Source of the DNA: Chitinophagales bacterium
Lineage (GTDB): Bacteria; Bacteroidota; Bacteroidia; Chitinophagales; CAIODY01
Length of the DNA stretch: 64,000 bases
Reading direction: 5' to 3'
NCBI GenBank assembly: GCA_947452995.1
Contig: CANGEV010000008.1
Location: forward strand, 1 to 64,000
The translations under genes were made by a program, and so were the position numbers. Numbering within the stretch: the stretch's first letter is position 1; each line of letters opens with the position of its first letter. Of the stretch, positions 41,204 through 50,763 are shown piece after piece. The notes below the pieces were generated by a model that ran no database searches, was not told the DNA's origin, and was given only the letters and a program-made list of their open reading frames with translations.

Positions 41204-42427
41204 ATGGGACATCATCATAAAGAAGTAGACCTAAACGATAATTACACGTTCTCTCCAGGACTTAAGAAATTAAGCCTTGGTTTGATGGTTGGAGGATTGC
41301 TTGCTTTTATAGCAGGTGCTGCAATCTCTGGTAATGGCACGAGAATTCTTGCCGACCTTTTGCAAAATACAATCTTTTTCACATTGATCTGCTTGATCTC
41401 TGTTTTCTTCCTTGCCTTCAACTATATGGCTAATGCTGGTTGGAGCGTGTTAGTAAAACGTGTACCAGAAGCAATCAGCCAAACACTTCCTTATATGGCT
41501 GGTATGTTGGCACTGTTAATGATTTATATTGTTCTAGGAAAACGTAATGATATTTTCATTTGGTTGGATTTGGACGCTATCAAAAATGAAGAAGTTCGTG
41601 AATTGCTAGAAGCTAAATCTGGTTATTTGAACGTTCCTTTCTTCATCGCTCGTATTCTTGTTTATACAGGTGTTTGGTCTTTTTGTGCTATCACACTTCG
41701 TAAGTATTCTTTAATCGAAGATCAACAAAATGCAGGTACATTGAAGTATTGGAAAAAGAGCACTTGGTTGTCTGGCTTCTTCTTAGTTTTCTTCGCTGTA
41801 ACTATCTCTACTTCTAGCTGGGATTGGTTGATGTCAATCGATACAAAATGGTATTCTACCATGTTCGGTTGGTATACTTTCGTGAGTGCTTTGGTAAGTG
41901 GTATTTCTTTAATCATGTTGGTAATTCAATACTTGCGTACACAAGGTAATTTGAAAAATGTAACAGATGAACACGTACATGATATCGGTAAATTCATGTT
42001 TGCATTTTCTATCTTCTGGACTTACTTATGGTATTCTCAGTATATGTTGATCTCTTACTCAAACAACCCTGAAGAAACGGTTTATTTCCGTCAACGTATG
42101 GATCACTACGAAGTATTATTCTTTGCTAATTTGATCATTAACTTTATTTCTCCTTTGTTAATCTTGATGACTCGTGGGGCTAAACGTAATGCTAAAACTG
42201 TAATCTTTATTGGTACCTTGATCATCGTAGGACATTGGGTGGATTTCTACCAAATGGTAATGCCTGGTACAATTGGTAATAATTGGAACATCGGCTTGAT
42301 GGAAATTGGCTTGCCTATTTTCTTCGTTGGATTGATTATCAATCGCACGTTCACAAACTTAGAGAAAGCACCATTGGTTCCAAAGAATCATCCTTATTTG
42401 CCAGAAAGTATCCAACACTTTACGTAA
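41204..42427 (+). CDS. actF: Alternative complex III subunit ActF
   Basis: 407 aa, about ten membrane helices (LSLGLMVGGLLAFIAGAAI, GMLALLMIYIVLG, STWLSGFFLVFFAVTIS, FMFAFSIFWTYLWYSQYMLI and others). Distantly related to ActC but without its quinol-site pattern; it scaffolds the complex. The His-containing N-terminus (MGHHHKEVDLND) is cytoplasmic. It closes the act block and is followed 50 nt later by ctaC. Confidence 0.93.
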   Translation: MGHHHKEVDLNDNYTFSPGLKKLSLGLMVGGLLAFIAGAAISGNGTRILADLLQNTIFFTLICLISVFFLAFNYMANAGWSVLVKRVPEAISQTLPYMAGMLALLMIYIVLGKRNDIFIWLDLDAIKNEEVRELLEAKSGYLNVPFFIARILVYTGVWSFCAITLRKYSLIEDQQNAGTLKYWKKSTWLSGFFLVFFAVTISTSSWDWLMSIDTKWYSTMFGWYTFVSALVSGISLIMLVIQYLRTQGNLKNVTDEHVHDIGKFMFAFSIFWTYLWYSQYMLISYSNNPEETVYFRQRMDHYEVLFFANLIINFISPLLILMTRGAKRNAKTVIFIGTLIIVGHWVDFYQMVMPGTIGNNWNIGLMEIGLPIFFVGLIINRTFTNLEKAPLVPKNHPYLPESIQHFT

Positions 42428-42477
42428 TTAGGGCATCAAGTAGTATTAAATTTTTAGACGAATAACAATATCATCAT

Positions 42478-43512
42478 ATGACAACGTTTTTGATAGTAGG
42501 TATAGTAGTTTTGCTGATTGCAATTATTGTACGTATCGCTAAGACTAGCGAAATGGTTTCAGTTGTAAAAGGTACAAAAGAAACGATGGAGGAAAATAGC
42601 AAGACTTTTGCCTATATCTTCCTCGGATTTATGTTTGTTTTCTTCGGAGGGATAGCTTGGTCATTAATGAAATATAAATCTCATTTCTTGCCTGAGTCAG
42701 CTTCAGTACATGGCGTTTGGATTGATAATATCTTCAATTTAACACTTGCGGTTACCGGTCTTGTATTCGTTTTGACTCAAGTAGCATTATTTTATTTCTT
42801 GTTCAAATATCGCCAACGCAAGAATGCAAAGGCATATTACTATCCAGAGAATCATAAGTTGGAAATGTGGTGGACCATCATTCCTGCAATCTTCATGACT
42901 GTATTAGTTGTAACAGGATTGTTTTATTGGTATAAAATTACAGGACCAGCTCCTGAAGATGCAATGGTTATCGAAGTTACAGGTAAGCAATTTAACTGGA
43001 TTGCTCGTTACCCTGGTAAAGATGGTGTAATGGGTAAACGTGATTATTCTTTAATTAACGATAACAATATTATTGGTATGGATTGGAATGATAATGCTGG
43101 TAAAGATGATATCATCCCTACAGAATTGCACTTCGTAAAAGGAAAGCCAACAAAAATCATTATTCGCTCACGCGACGTAATGCACAACTTCGACTTACCT
43201 CACTTCCGTGTGAAAATGGATGCAGTTCCTGGTATTCCAACTACATTCTGGTTTACACCAAAATATACGACAGAAGAAATGCGTAAAGTTACTGGTAATC
43301 CTAAATTCAATTATGAATTGGCTTGTGCGCAAATCTGTGGTCAAAGTCACTATGCTATGAAAATGGCAGTAAAAGTTGAAACACAAGAAGAGTTTAATGC
43401 TTGGATTGGTGGTCAACAATCTTACTATACTACTGTAATGCCAGCTGCGGCGCCTGCTCCAGTTGCTGTTGATACAACTGCTAAGGCAGAATCAAAAAAA
43501 GCAGGAATCTAA
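42478..43512 (+). CDS. ctaC: Cytochrome c oxidase subunit II
   Basis: 344 aa. Four hydrophobic segments: two extra N-terminal ones (TTFLIVGIVVLLIAIIVRIA; FAYIFLGFMFVFFGGIAWSL), then the usual pair. The CuA site is complete: His in RDVMHNFDLP and CAQICGQSHYAM (two Cys, His, Met). It therefore accepts electrons from a c-type cytochrome, not directly from quinol. No fused cytochrome c domain follows. The Ala/Pro-rich tail is disordered. Confidence 0.95.
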   Translation: MTTFLIVGIVVLLIAIIVRIAKTSEMVSVVKGTKETMEENSKTFAYIFLGFMFVFFGGIAWSLMKYKSHFLPESASVHGVWIDNIFNLTLAVTGLVFVLTQVALFYFLFKYRQRKNAKAYYYPENHKLEMWWTIIPAIFMTVLVVTGLFYWYKITGPAPEDAMVIEVTGKQFNWIARYPGKDGVMGKRDYSLINDNNIIGMDWNDNAGKDDIIPTELHFVKGKPTKIIIRSRDVMHNFDLPHFRVKMDAVPGIPTTFWFTPKYTTEEMRKVTGNPKFNYELACAQICGQSHYAMKMAVKVETQEEFNAWIGGQQSYYTTVMPAAAPAPVAVDTTAKAESKKAGI

Positions 43513-43547
43513 TTTTGTAACGAAAGAAAAAATAAAGGAAGAGAAAT

Positions 43548-45392
43548 ATGTCAGCTTCTACACACCACCACGGTCACGTCGATCAAGAATCGATTTATCA
43601 CGATGCAGTATGGCACGAGCATAATAGCCACGAGCCTGCGAATCAACACGACCATCACGATACCTTCTTCTCGAAGTATATCTTCAGTATGGATCACAAG
43701 ATGATTGCTAAGCAATTCTTGGTATCAGGTATTGTTTGGGCTGTTATCGGCGGTTTATTGAGTGCATTATTCCGTATCCAATTAGGTTATCCGGATGAGC
43801 ATTTTGCATTCTTGCAAACTTTATTAGGACATTGGGCTCCTGATGGTAAAATCGACCCTCAATTCTACCTAGCTTTGGTTACAATGCACGGTACCATCAT
43901 GGTATTCTTTGTATTGACAGGTGGCTTGAGTGGAACCTTCTCCAACTTCTTGATTCCTCTTCAAATTGGTGCACGAGATATGGCGTCTCCTATGTTGAAT
44001 ATGTTATCATACTGGTTCTTCTTCTTGTCGAGCATGGTGATGTTATCATCATTCTTTGTGGCTTCAGGACCGGCATCTGCAGGTTGGACGGTTTATCCGC
44101 CATTGTCAGCTCTTCCGGAAGCCGTTAAAGGTTCTGGCGCTGGGCAATCATTATGGTTGATTTCTATCGCTTTCTTTATCATCTCTTCTTTGTTGGGTGG
44201 TATTAACTATATCACAACTATCTTGAACTTACGTACCAAGGGCATGTCGATGGCTCGTATGCCATTAACAATCTGGTCTTTCTTTATTACTGCAATCTTA
44301 GGATTACTTTCATTCCCTGTATTATTGTCTGCCGCCTTATTATTGATCTTTGATCGTAGCATCGGTACGTCTTTCTACTTGAATGAAATTTACATCGGTG
44401 GTCGCGCAATCTTAGATCAAACAGGAGGTTCGTCAATTTTATACCAACACTTGTTCTGGTTCTTGGGTCACCCTGAGGTATATATCGTTATCTTACCTGC
44501 AATGGGTATCGTTTCTGAAGTTCTTTCAGTTAACGCACGTAAGCCTATCTTTGGTTATAAAGCGATGATCGGTTCTTTGTTGGCAATCGGTGGTTTATCA
44601 TTCATCGTTTGGGCACACCATATGTTCGTTTCAGGTATGAACCCATTTGTTGGTTCTATCTTCGTTGTATTGACTTTGATTATCGCAGTACCTTCTGCTG
44701 TTAAAGTGTTCAACTGGTTAGCAACGCTTTGGCGCGGTAATATCCGCTTCACGCCGGCAATGTTATTTGCAATTGGTTTCGTTTCATTATTCATCTCTGG
44801 TGGTTTAACTGGGTTGTTCTTAGGAAACTCAACGATCGATATCGAATTGACTAAAACATATTTCGTAGTTGCTCACTTCCACATAGTAATGGGTGTTGCT
44901 GCATTCTTCGGATTGTTTGCAGGTGTTTACCATTGGTTCCCTAAAATGTTTGGTCGCCATATGAATAGCACCTTGGCTTATGTCCACTTCTTTGTAACCT
45001 TCATTGGTAGCTATTTGATTTTCTGGCCAATGCACTATCAAGGTATGGCTGGTTTACCTCGTTGGTATTACAATCATAATTCGTATGAATCATTCAGTCA
45101 TTTAGGTGATTTGAGTAAATTCATCTCGACTGTGGCAGTTATCGTATTTATTTGTCAAGTATTTTTTATCATCAACTTCTTCTGGAGTATGTATAAAGGT
45201 CGCAAAGTGACTGAAGCAAATCCTTGGGAAGCTACAACACTTGAATGGACTACAGACGAAATTCTTCCTATCCACGGCAACTGGGCTGGAGATATTCCAA
45301 CAGTATACCGTTGGCCTTATGACTATAGCAAGGATGATCGTGAGTTTATTCCGCAAACAGAACCGGCTCGTGAAGGTGAGCATGTAGTTTAG
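43548..45392 (+). CDS. ctaD: Cytochrome c oxidase subunit I
   Basis: 614 aa, twelve or more helices, carrying low-spin haem, high-spin haem and CuB. Key parts: the low-spin haem His in ALVTMHGTIMVFF; FWFLGHPEVYIVILPAMG, with CuB His and the Tyr that cross-links to it (type A); WAHHMFVSGM, the other CuB ligands; VVAHFHIVMG, the high-spin haem ligands. The N-terminus is unusually His-rich (STHHHGHVDQ...NQHDHHD), perhaps copper-binding. It reduces oxygen to water and pumps protons. Confidence 0.96.
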   Translation: MSASTHHHGHVDQESIYHDAVWHEHNSHEPANQHDHHDTFFSKYIFSMDHKMIAKQFLVSGIVWAVIGGLLSALFRIQLGYPDEHFAFLQTLLGHWAPDGKIDPQFYLALVTMHGTIMVFFVLTGGLSGTFSNFLIPLQIGARDMASPMLNMLSYWFFFLSSMVMLSSFFVASGPASAGWTVYPPLSALPEAVKGSGAGQSLWLISIAFFIISSLLGGINYITTILNLRTKGMSMARMPLTIWSFFITAILGLLSFPVLLSAALLLIFDRSIGTSFYLNEIYIGGRAILDQTGGSSILYQHLFWFLGHPEVYIVILPAMGIVSEVLSVNARKPIFGYKAMIGSLLAIGGLSFIVWAHHMFVSGMNPFVGSIFVVLTLIIAVPSAVKVFNWLATLWRGNIRFTPAMLFAIGFVSLFISGGLTGLFLGNSTIDIELTKTYFVVAHFHIVMGVAAFFGLFAGVYHWFPKMFGRHMNSTLAYVHFFVTFIGSYLIFWPMHYQGMAGLPRWYYNHNSYESFSHLGDLSKFISTVAVIVFICQVFFIINFFWSMYKGRKVTEANPWEATTLEWTTDEILPIHGNWAGDIPTVYRWPYDYSKDDREFIPQTEPAREGEHVV

Positions 45393-45416
45393 TTTATTAA
45401 GAAGCAGAAGAAATTA

Positions 45417-46307
45417 GTGAAAGCACAAATCACCATATTAAAGCACCCTTTTTTCGCCAAAGTCTATGACTATGGTGTATTAGGGAAATTCAAGCTAACC
45501 AGCTACATTCTTATGAGTGCAGCTGCTGGTTATGGCTTGGCTTATAATGGCCATTTTGATACATTAACATTTATAGCGTTATTGTTGGGAGGCTTTTTGG
45601 TTACTAGTTCAAGTAATGCGATTAATCAGATTATCGAACGTAACTTGGATGCTATGATGGACCGTACAGCTAATCGTCCTCTACCTGCAGAGCGTATGTC
45701 TTTGCTAGAGGCTATGATAGCAGCAGGTTTATCAGGGGTAGTGGGTGTATTAGTTCTTTGGTTTTATTGTAACCCAATTAGTGGTGTTATTGGTGCATTA
45801 GCTTTATTAAGTTATGCATTCATTTATACACCAATGAAGCGTATTTCACCAATAAGTGTTTGGGTAGGTGCAGTTCCAGGGGCTTTACCTCCAATGATTG
45901 GCGCAGTGGCAGCTTCAGGTAAATTAGATGCTTTAGCTTGGGTGATTTTTGCTATTCAATTCTTTTGGCAATTCCCTCATTATTGGGCAATTGCTTGGGT
46001 GGTTGATGAAGATTACTCTAAAGCAGGATTTAGAATGTTACCAAGTAAAGAAGGTCGCGACCGAGTAACTGCAATGTTTAGTATCTGTTATTCCTTGTTG
46101 TTAGTTCCTGTTGGAATGTTGCCTACATATTTCGGGTGGTGTGGCAATATAGCATTATGGGTGAATACATTCGCCGGTTTGCTGATGTTGTTTTATGCCT
46201 TCAAATTATATATTCGTGTTGATACGAAAGCGGCTAGACAATTAATGTTTGCTTCTTTTGTTTACCATCCAGCAGTAATGATTGTTTTAATGATTGATAA
46301 ATTGTAG
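45417..46307 (+). CDS. ctaB: Protoheme IX farnesyltransferase (haem O synthase)
   Basis: 296 aa from GTG 45417, with no nearby ATG alternative. UbiA-type membrane prenyltransferase with about eight or nine helices and both Asp-rich motifs, NQIIERNLDAMMDRTANRPLPA and VVDEDYSKAGFRMLP. It adds farnesyl to haem B for the oxidase encoded next to it. ctaA (haem A synthase) is not in the window. Confidence 0.94.
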   Translation: MKAQITILKHPFFAKVYDYGVLGKFKLTSYILMSAAAGYGLAYNGHFDTLTFIALLLGGFLVTSSSNAINQIIERNLDAMMDRTANRPLPAERMSLLEAMIAAGLSGVVGVLVLWFYCNPISGVIGALALLSYAFIYTPMKRISPISVWVGAVPGALPPMIGAVAASGKLDALAWVIFAIQFFWQFPHYWAIAWVVDEDYSKAGFRMLPSKEGRDRVTAMFSICYSLLLVPVGMLPTYFGWCGNIALWVNTFAGLLMLFYAFKLYIRVDTKAARQLMFASFVYHPAVMIVLMIDKL

Positions 46308-46311
46308 CGAT

Positions 46312-46911
46312 ATGCAGAAAGGAAATTCAATCGATATACATAATCAAGTAAGTACCTCTGGTATTGATGCAAAGAAATTTGCATTGTGGGCAGGATTAGC
46401 AAGTATTGTAATGTTCTTTATTGGTATTACAAGTGCTTTTATTGTAAAGAAAGTTGCTGCGCAAGCCGCAGGTAATTGGAAGGAATTCGCAATTCCTACT
46501 TGGTTTTATTTTAGTACAGCTGTTATTATTGTAAGCAGTCTTACTTATTGGATGGCAGTTCGTGCATTTAAGGTGAATAATAGAAGTCAATTCCAAATAT
46601 TATTATTGGTTACTACCATTTTGGGAGCTTTATTCCTAACCATGCAATATTTGGGCTGGACACGACTAGTTGAAATAGGAATTTACCTTGGTGGAGCGCA
46701 AAGCACTGCTAGCGGGTCTTTCTTTTATGTAATTTCTGGAGCCCACGCCGCACATATTTTAGGTGGTCTTGTGTTCCTGTTAATCGCAACGATAAAGTCT
46801 TTTATTAAACCATTAAGTTCTTTCAAAAGTGCATCTATAGATATGATCGGTACATACTGGCATTTCGTAGATATACTTTGGATTTATTTATTCATTCTTT
46901 TAATTTATTAA
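46312..46911 (+). CDS. Cytochrome oxidase subunit III-like protein, first copy
   Basis: 199 aa from ATG 46312. The track's start at 46294 overlaps ctaB. Five-helix subunit III fold of the CyoC-like short type, ending in the diagnostic DMIGTYWHFVDILWIYLFILLIY. GAHAAHILGGLVFLLIATIK is also typical. It is smaller and more divergent than the next gene. Two successive subunit III genes are common in this phylum; whether both enter one oxidase is not known from sequence. Confidence 0.9.
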   Translation: MQKGNSIDIHNQVSTSGIDAKKFALWAGLASIVMFFIGITSAFIVKKVAAQAAGNWKEFAIPTWFYFSTAVIIVSSLTYWMAVRAFKVNNRSQFQILLLVTTILGALFLTMQYLGWTRLVEIGIYLGGAQSTASGSFFYVISGAHAAHILGGLVFLLIATIKSFIKPLSSFKSASIDMIGTYWHFVDILWIYLFILLIY

Positions 46912-46925
46912 AATTAACGAGCAAT

Positions 46926-47603
46926 ATGTCAAATGCAACTGTAGCAAGTTCAACTAGCGCCTTTAGTGGAGGGAAGTCTCCCTTTAATGTACGTTGGGGA
47001 AAATTGATGATGTGGTACTTCCTAGTGAGTGACGCCTTCACTTTCTCTGCATTATTGATTACTTATGGAGCTATTCGTAATATGAATACTTGGTGGCCTG
47101 ATCCACAAGAAGTGTTCAAGAGTTTTCCTTTCATGGGACATCGCCATTTACCATTGATGTTCGTGAGTTTGATGACCTTCATCTTGATCATGTCTTCTGT
47201 AACGATGGTATTAGCGGTTTACGAAGGACATCAAAAGAATCGTAAAGCGGTTGTAAAATGGATGATTTTCACCATCTTAGGCGGTATCGCTTTCTTGAGC
47301 TGTCAGGCTTGGGAGTGGACACACTTAATCGTTGATGAGCATACTCGCTTAACAAGCAACTTCTTCGGTCCTAATGAAACTGCAGGTCCTGTTCAGTTTG
47401 GTCAGTTATTCTTCGTAATTACTGGCTTCCACGGCTTCCACGTTTTCTCTGGGGTAATCATTAATGTCCTATTGACTTTGGCTGTAGCACGCGGCGTATA
47501 CGATCGTAAGGATGATTATGAAATGGTAGAAAAAGTAGGTTTATACTGGCACTTTGTAGATTTAGTTTGGGTGTTTGTATTCTTGTGTTTCTATTTGTTC
47601 TAA
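46926..47603 (+). CDS. Cytochrome oxidase subunit III-like protein, second copy
   Basis: 225 aa from ATG 46926; the track's start at 46878 lies within the previous gene. Five helices with VSDAFTFSALLITYGAI, FVITGFHGFHVFSGVIINVLLTLA and the closing VGLYWHFVDLVWVFVFLCFYLF. The Glu of CQAWEWTHLIVDEH lies between helices. It stands between the first subunit III gene and the subunit IV gene. Confidence 0.92.
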   Translation: MSNATVASSTSAFSGGKSPFNVRWGKLMMWYFLVSDAFTFSALLITYGAIRNMNTWWPDPQEVFKSFPFMGHRHLPLMFVSLMTFILIMSSVTMVLAVYEGHQKNRKAVVKWMIFTILGGIAFLSCQAWEWTHLIVDEHTRLTSNFFGPNETAGPVQFGQLFFVITGFHGFHVFSGVIINVLLTLAVARGVYDRKDDYEMVEKVGLYWHFVDLVWVFVFLCFYLF

Positions 47604-47639
47604 TTCAATTTTAATTTCAATCAATAAAAGATTTTTAAT

Positions 47640-48014
47640 ATGTCAGCACATTCTCACGAACATACAGGCTCTACTCCAAAGACCATTTGGAAAACGTTTT
47701 GGATCCTATTGGCCATCACAATTGGTGAAATTATTTATGCATTGACTTTGTCACATGTGTTTGGTAAGCTTACTTCAAATATTTTGTATACTGTTCTTTC
47801 AATTATGAAGGCAGGTTACATCATTTCTGAGTTCATGCACATGAAATACGAAACAAAGAACTTGATTCGTACTGTTGGATTGCCATTAACTTTGCTTTTG
47901 TGGGTTGTTCTTTCTTATATGATGGAATCAAATAGCTGGAAGCATATGATGAATAAGAAAGTTCCTGCGGCTGTTGAACAAGCAGAAAAAGCCGAAAAAG
48001 CGGGGCACGAATAA
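47640..48014 (+). CDS. Cytochrome c oxidase subunit IV-like protein
   Basis: 124 aa, three helices (WKTFWILLAITIGEIIYALTL; ILYTVLSIMKAGYIISEFMHM; LPLTLLLWVVLSYMM). Matches the CyoD/CtaF-like small subunit found last in such operons: MKAGYIISEFMHMKYE is the conserved core. Ala/Glu/Lys-rich tail. The operon's terminator follows directly. Confidence 0.9.
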   Translation: MSAHSHEHTGSTPKTIWKTFWILLAITIGEIIYALTLSHVFGKLTSNILYTVLSIMKAGYIISEFMHMKYETKNLIRTVGLPLTLLLWVVLSYMMESNSWKHMMNKKVPAAVEQAEKAEKAGHE

Positions 48015-48035
48015 ATAGTTAAAGAATTAAGTTAT

Positions 48036-48066
48036 AAAAGTCCTGTAGCAATGCAGGACTTTTTTT
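48036..48066 (+). terminator. Terminator of the act-cta operon
   Basis: AAAGTCCTG ... CAGGACTTT stem followed by a T-run. The end of the T-run merges into the -7 box of the next gene. Confidence 0.85.
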
Positions 48067-48073
48067 ATTTTTG
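48066..48073 (+). promoter_or_regulatory. -7 box TATTTTTG of the SRPBCC gene
   Basis: Exact TAnnTTTG match starting at the last T of the upstream terminator run and ending 4 nt before ATG 48078, so the message would be leaderless or nearly so. Confidence 0.6.
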
Positions 48074-48077
48074 GCAC

Positions 48078-48500
48078 ATGACAGAACCTATAAAAATAAA
48101 AGTTGAAGCGCTAGTAAATGCTGACATAGACCTTGTTTGGCAGGCATGGACAAGTGCTGAACATATCATTCATTGGAACTTCGCTTCGCCTGATTGGCAT
48201 TGCCCAAAGGCGAGCATAGATTTGCGAGTTGGCGGCTTGAATTTCACCCGTATGGAAGCGAAGGATGGAAGTTTTGGGTTTGATTTTAACTGTACTTATG
48301 AGCAGGTAGAAGATAATAAGCGCTTGGTTTCAAGTATGGAGGATGGACGTAAAACAGAAGTTACTTTTGACGCGCAAGAAGGTGCTGTTTTAGTAACGGA
48401 GATATTTGATACAGAGAACCAAAACCCAATTGAAATGCAACAAATGGGTTGGCAGAGTATATTGAATAATTTTAAAAGTTATGTAGAGCAAATGCAATAA
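48078..48500 (+). CDS. SRPBCC/AHSA1-family protein
   Basis: 140 aa from ATG 48078; the track's 48051 start lies in the terminator. Single START-like hydrophobic-cavity domain: IKVEALVNADIDLVWQAWTSAEHIIHWNFASPDWHCPKASIDLRVGG...FNCTYEQVEDNKRLV...MGWQSILNNFKSYVEQMQ. The family binds small hydrophobic ligands or acts as co-chaperone; ligand unknown. Confidence 0.85.
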   Translation: MTEPIKIKVEALVNADIDLVWQAWTSAEHIIHWNFASPDWHCPKASIDLRVGGLNFTRMEAKDGSFGFDFNCTYEQVEDNKRLVSSMEDGRKTEVTFDAQEGAVLVTEIFDTENQNPIEMQQMGWQSILNNFKSYVEQMQ

Positions 48501-48541
48501 ATTTCATTTGCAAAGCGTTATTACTTTAGAATTTGCGTTAC

Positions 48542-48577
48542 AAAAAAATGCAGGAATTAATTCCTGCATTTTTTGTT
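48542..48577. terminator. Bidirectional terminator
   Basis: AAAAAATGCAGGAATT and its reverse complement form a long uninterrupted stem with T-runs on both strands, placed between the SRPBCC gene and the convergent aminopeptidase gene. Confidence 0.85.
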
Positions 48578-48676
48578 TGTACGCGCACATGTACTTCCTG
48601 TTGCGCATTCATGTTCATGCACGTAGTTTTACTTTTACACAAGCACTTTTAATGCGATTGTGTAGCATATTGCAAA

Positions 48677-50656
48677 TTAGTTTTTCACAAAAGACTTAAT
48701 ATGGTGTCCATGATTCGTATTCACCTCTACGTAGTAATTACCTGTTCCTAATGAAGCGATATTAATAAGGTGATTACAATCTTCAATCATCAATTGCCCC
48801 AATGAATTGTAAATGCGTATGGATGTTATCTTTTCTGTATTAGGTAACTGAACTTGTATTCGGTCAAATGCTGGATTAGGGTATACCAAGCAATCAAAAG
48901 TAGATTGTAAATTAACTAGCGCGTTGGCGAAAGGCGCATTTACGTTTAAATCACTGTTATAAGTAACCGTTCCGCTATTATTCAAAATCCATTGATTAGG
49001 GTCGAACACAATTGCATTTGCCAAATTTATTGTGCGTCCACAATTGAAATATAAAGTATCCGAACTACGATCAACATAAACACGCACTGTGGTATCTCCC
49101 TGTGCCGTGTGAAATAAAACCTCTAAATCTGTTTTGAAAAGTGGGGTAATTGTAGGAGCTGAGCTTGTTTGTGAAATGACTAGTCCTACTTTGTTGCCAA
49201 CCTGATTCCATGTTGCACTAAAGGTGGGATATCCTTCTCCAAAGTACCATTGATTCATATAGTCGTTGAGATTTAATCCACTGACCGTTTCAGCAACTTG
49301 TTTAAAGTCGACCCCAGTCGCTACTGTGTTTGCATATTGCTGTTGAAACTGTTTTAAGGTTTCAAAAAATAAGCTATCATTATTCATTATGAAACGCAAG
49401 GTGTGAATGATTGCACTTCCTTTGTCATAGGTAAGACGTGAATCAAAAATTCTGTTTTCATTCGTTGTGTCATCCACATAAACACTTCCTGCAGGGGAGG
49501 AAAGTACGCTTTGGTGAACCCCATCCATTTGAGTTCTTGCAGCAGTCGATCCATTAAAATGCTCTTGATATAAATGTTCTGTATAGGAAGCGAAGCCTTC
49601 ATTCACCCAAATATCTTTCCAGGTAGCGCAGGTAACATTATCTCCGAACCACTGATGTCCCAATTCATGTACGATTACATCTAATGAATTAAAACTTCCA
49701 ATTGTAGTCATCGTTTGATGCTCCATTCCTCCGCCTAGTGGTGCCATGCAGTGACCATACTTTTCATCATAAAAGGGGTATCTGCCGTATTCTTGTGACA
49801 AATAGTCAATCATTGAACCCGTCGCATCAATATTCGTTTTAAAGAGAGCTAGGGTGTTAGGGTTATTGTAAATATAATTTTGAATTAAAACACTATCATT
49901 GGTTCCTGTAAGTGCTTGTTTGAATGAATAATCTACATACGGCGCCACACTTATTGAAATCAAATAGTAATCTATCATATGACGGCTTTTCCAGTAATAT
50001 TTATCTTGATTGGAATTAACAGCAGTAATGCTTTTCAGAACCCCATTTGAGCCAGCTTTACAATTGTTAGGAATTGTAATGTACACATCACTGGAATCAA
50101 TTTTATCATGCAGTGATTGTTTGCAGGGCCACCATAAATAGGCACTATAGGATTCTGACATGGTATAACTAACTTGTGTACCCCATGATGGAGAGCTAGT
50201 TGTGGTAATTCCCGCACCTAAACCTGCACCGCCTGGGGCTGCTCCATTTCCATGATAATAAATCACACTTTGAAATGCGGCGCCTTTATTCAATGAATTT
50301 GGAAGCGTTACTTCGCGCGTATTCCCAACAACATTAAAGTTTAATTTTTGTCCATTAAATAGAACCGAATCTACCATCATTGCATTGGCTAATTCAAATA
50401 CATACAGGGACATCGAATTTGCTATCACACTTGCTTTAGTCGTTACACTGCCACTTATATTGCTATTTAAATTACTCATGGCAACATCTAATTTTACATA
50501 GTTAATATCGTAGTCATTTTCATTGGCTAACGATTTTAAATTAGGGTGTGGAGTAGAAAAATGATTCATTTTAGTGCTTGCGCAGGGATGGATGGTGTTT
50601 TGACCTAACGCGCATGAACTAATAAAGAGGCAAACAAGAAATACTAACTTTTGCAT
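48677..50656 (-). CDS. Secreted M1-family aminopeptidase with T9SS type A tail
   Basis: 659 aa. Signal peptide KLVFLVCLFISSCALGQ. The N-terminal beta domain leads to the M1 catalytic domain with HELGHQWFGDNVTCATWKD (HExxH) and the third zinc ligand Glu in WVNEGFASYTEH, 18 residues on. The exopeptidase motif appears as GGGMEHQTM (GxMEN variant). The last roughly 75 residues (CLVYPNPAFDRIQVQLPN...YVEVNTNHGHHIKSFVKN) form a type A sorting domain, so it should be exported by type IX secretion and anchored or released outside. Supports peptide scavenging. Confidence 0.93.
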   Translation of the reverse strand: MQKLVFLVCLFISSCALGQNTIHPCASTKMNHFSTPHPNLKSLANENDYDINYVKLDVAMSNLNSNISGSVTTKASVIANSMSLYVFELANAMMVDSVLFNGQKLNFNVVGNTREVTLPNSLNKGAAFQSVIYYHGNGAAPGGAGLGAGITTTSSPSWGTQVSYTMSESYSAYLWWPCKQSLHDKIDSSDVYITIPNNCKAGSNGVLKSITAVNSNQDKYYWKSRHMIDYYLISISVAPYVDYSFKQALTGTNDSVLIQNYIYNNPNTLALFKTNIDATGSMIDYLSQEYGRYPFYDEKYGHCMAPLGGGMEHQTMTTIGSFNSLDVIVHELGHQWFGDNVTCATWKDIWVNEGFASYTEHLYQEHFNGSTAARTQMDGVHQSVLSSPAGSVYVDDTTNENRIFDSRLTYDKGSAIIHTLRFIMNNDSLFFETLKQFQQQYANTVATGVDFKQVAETVSGLNLNDYMNQWYFGEGYPTFSATWNQVGNKVGLVISQTSSAPTITPLFKTDLEVLFHTAQGDTTVRVYVDRSSDTLYFNCGRTINLANAIVFDPNQWILNNSGTVTYNSDLNVNAPFANALVNLQSTFDCLVYPNPAFDRIQVQLPNTEKITSIRIYNSLGQLMIEDCNHLINIASLGTGNYYVEVNTNHGHHIKSFVKN

Positions 50657-50735
50657 AGGTTGTAATTAAGAAATAAAAATAAACAATATCTTGCTGTTCG
50701 TCGAATTCTGTTGAATTAATAAACCTTTCATTGGT

Positions 50736-50743
50736 TACCTTTG
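50736..50743 (+). promoter_or_regulatory. -7 box TACCTTTG of the ubiD-family gene
   Basis: Exact TAnnTTTG match 20 nt upstream of ATG 50764. A TTG occurs at 50711 but 22 nt away, wider than the norm. The track's start at 50731 precedes the box. Confidence 0.6.
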
Positions 50744-50763
50744 TTAATAGAAAAAGCACATTT

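Noticed and set aside
43548-43680. His-rich N-terminus of ctaD as a separate copper chaperone
   Set aside because: Continuous with subunit I in one frame; His-rich tails are common there and no separate domain is evident.
48508-48699. 63-aa plus-strand ORF
   Set aside because: It spans the bidirectional terminator between two convergent genes and overlaps the 3' end of the aminopeptidase gene.
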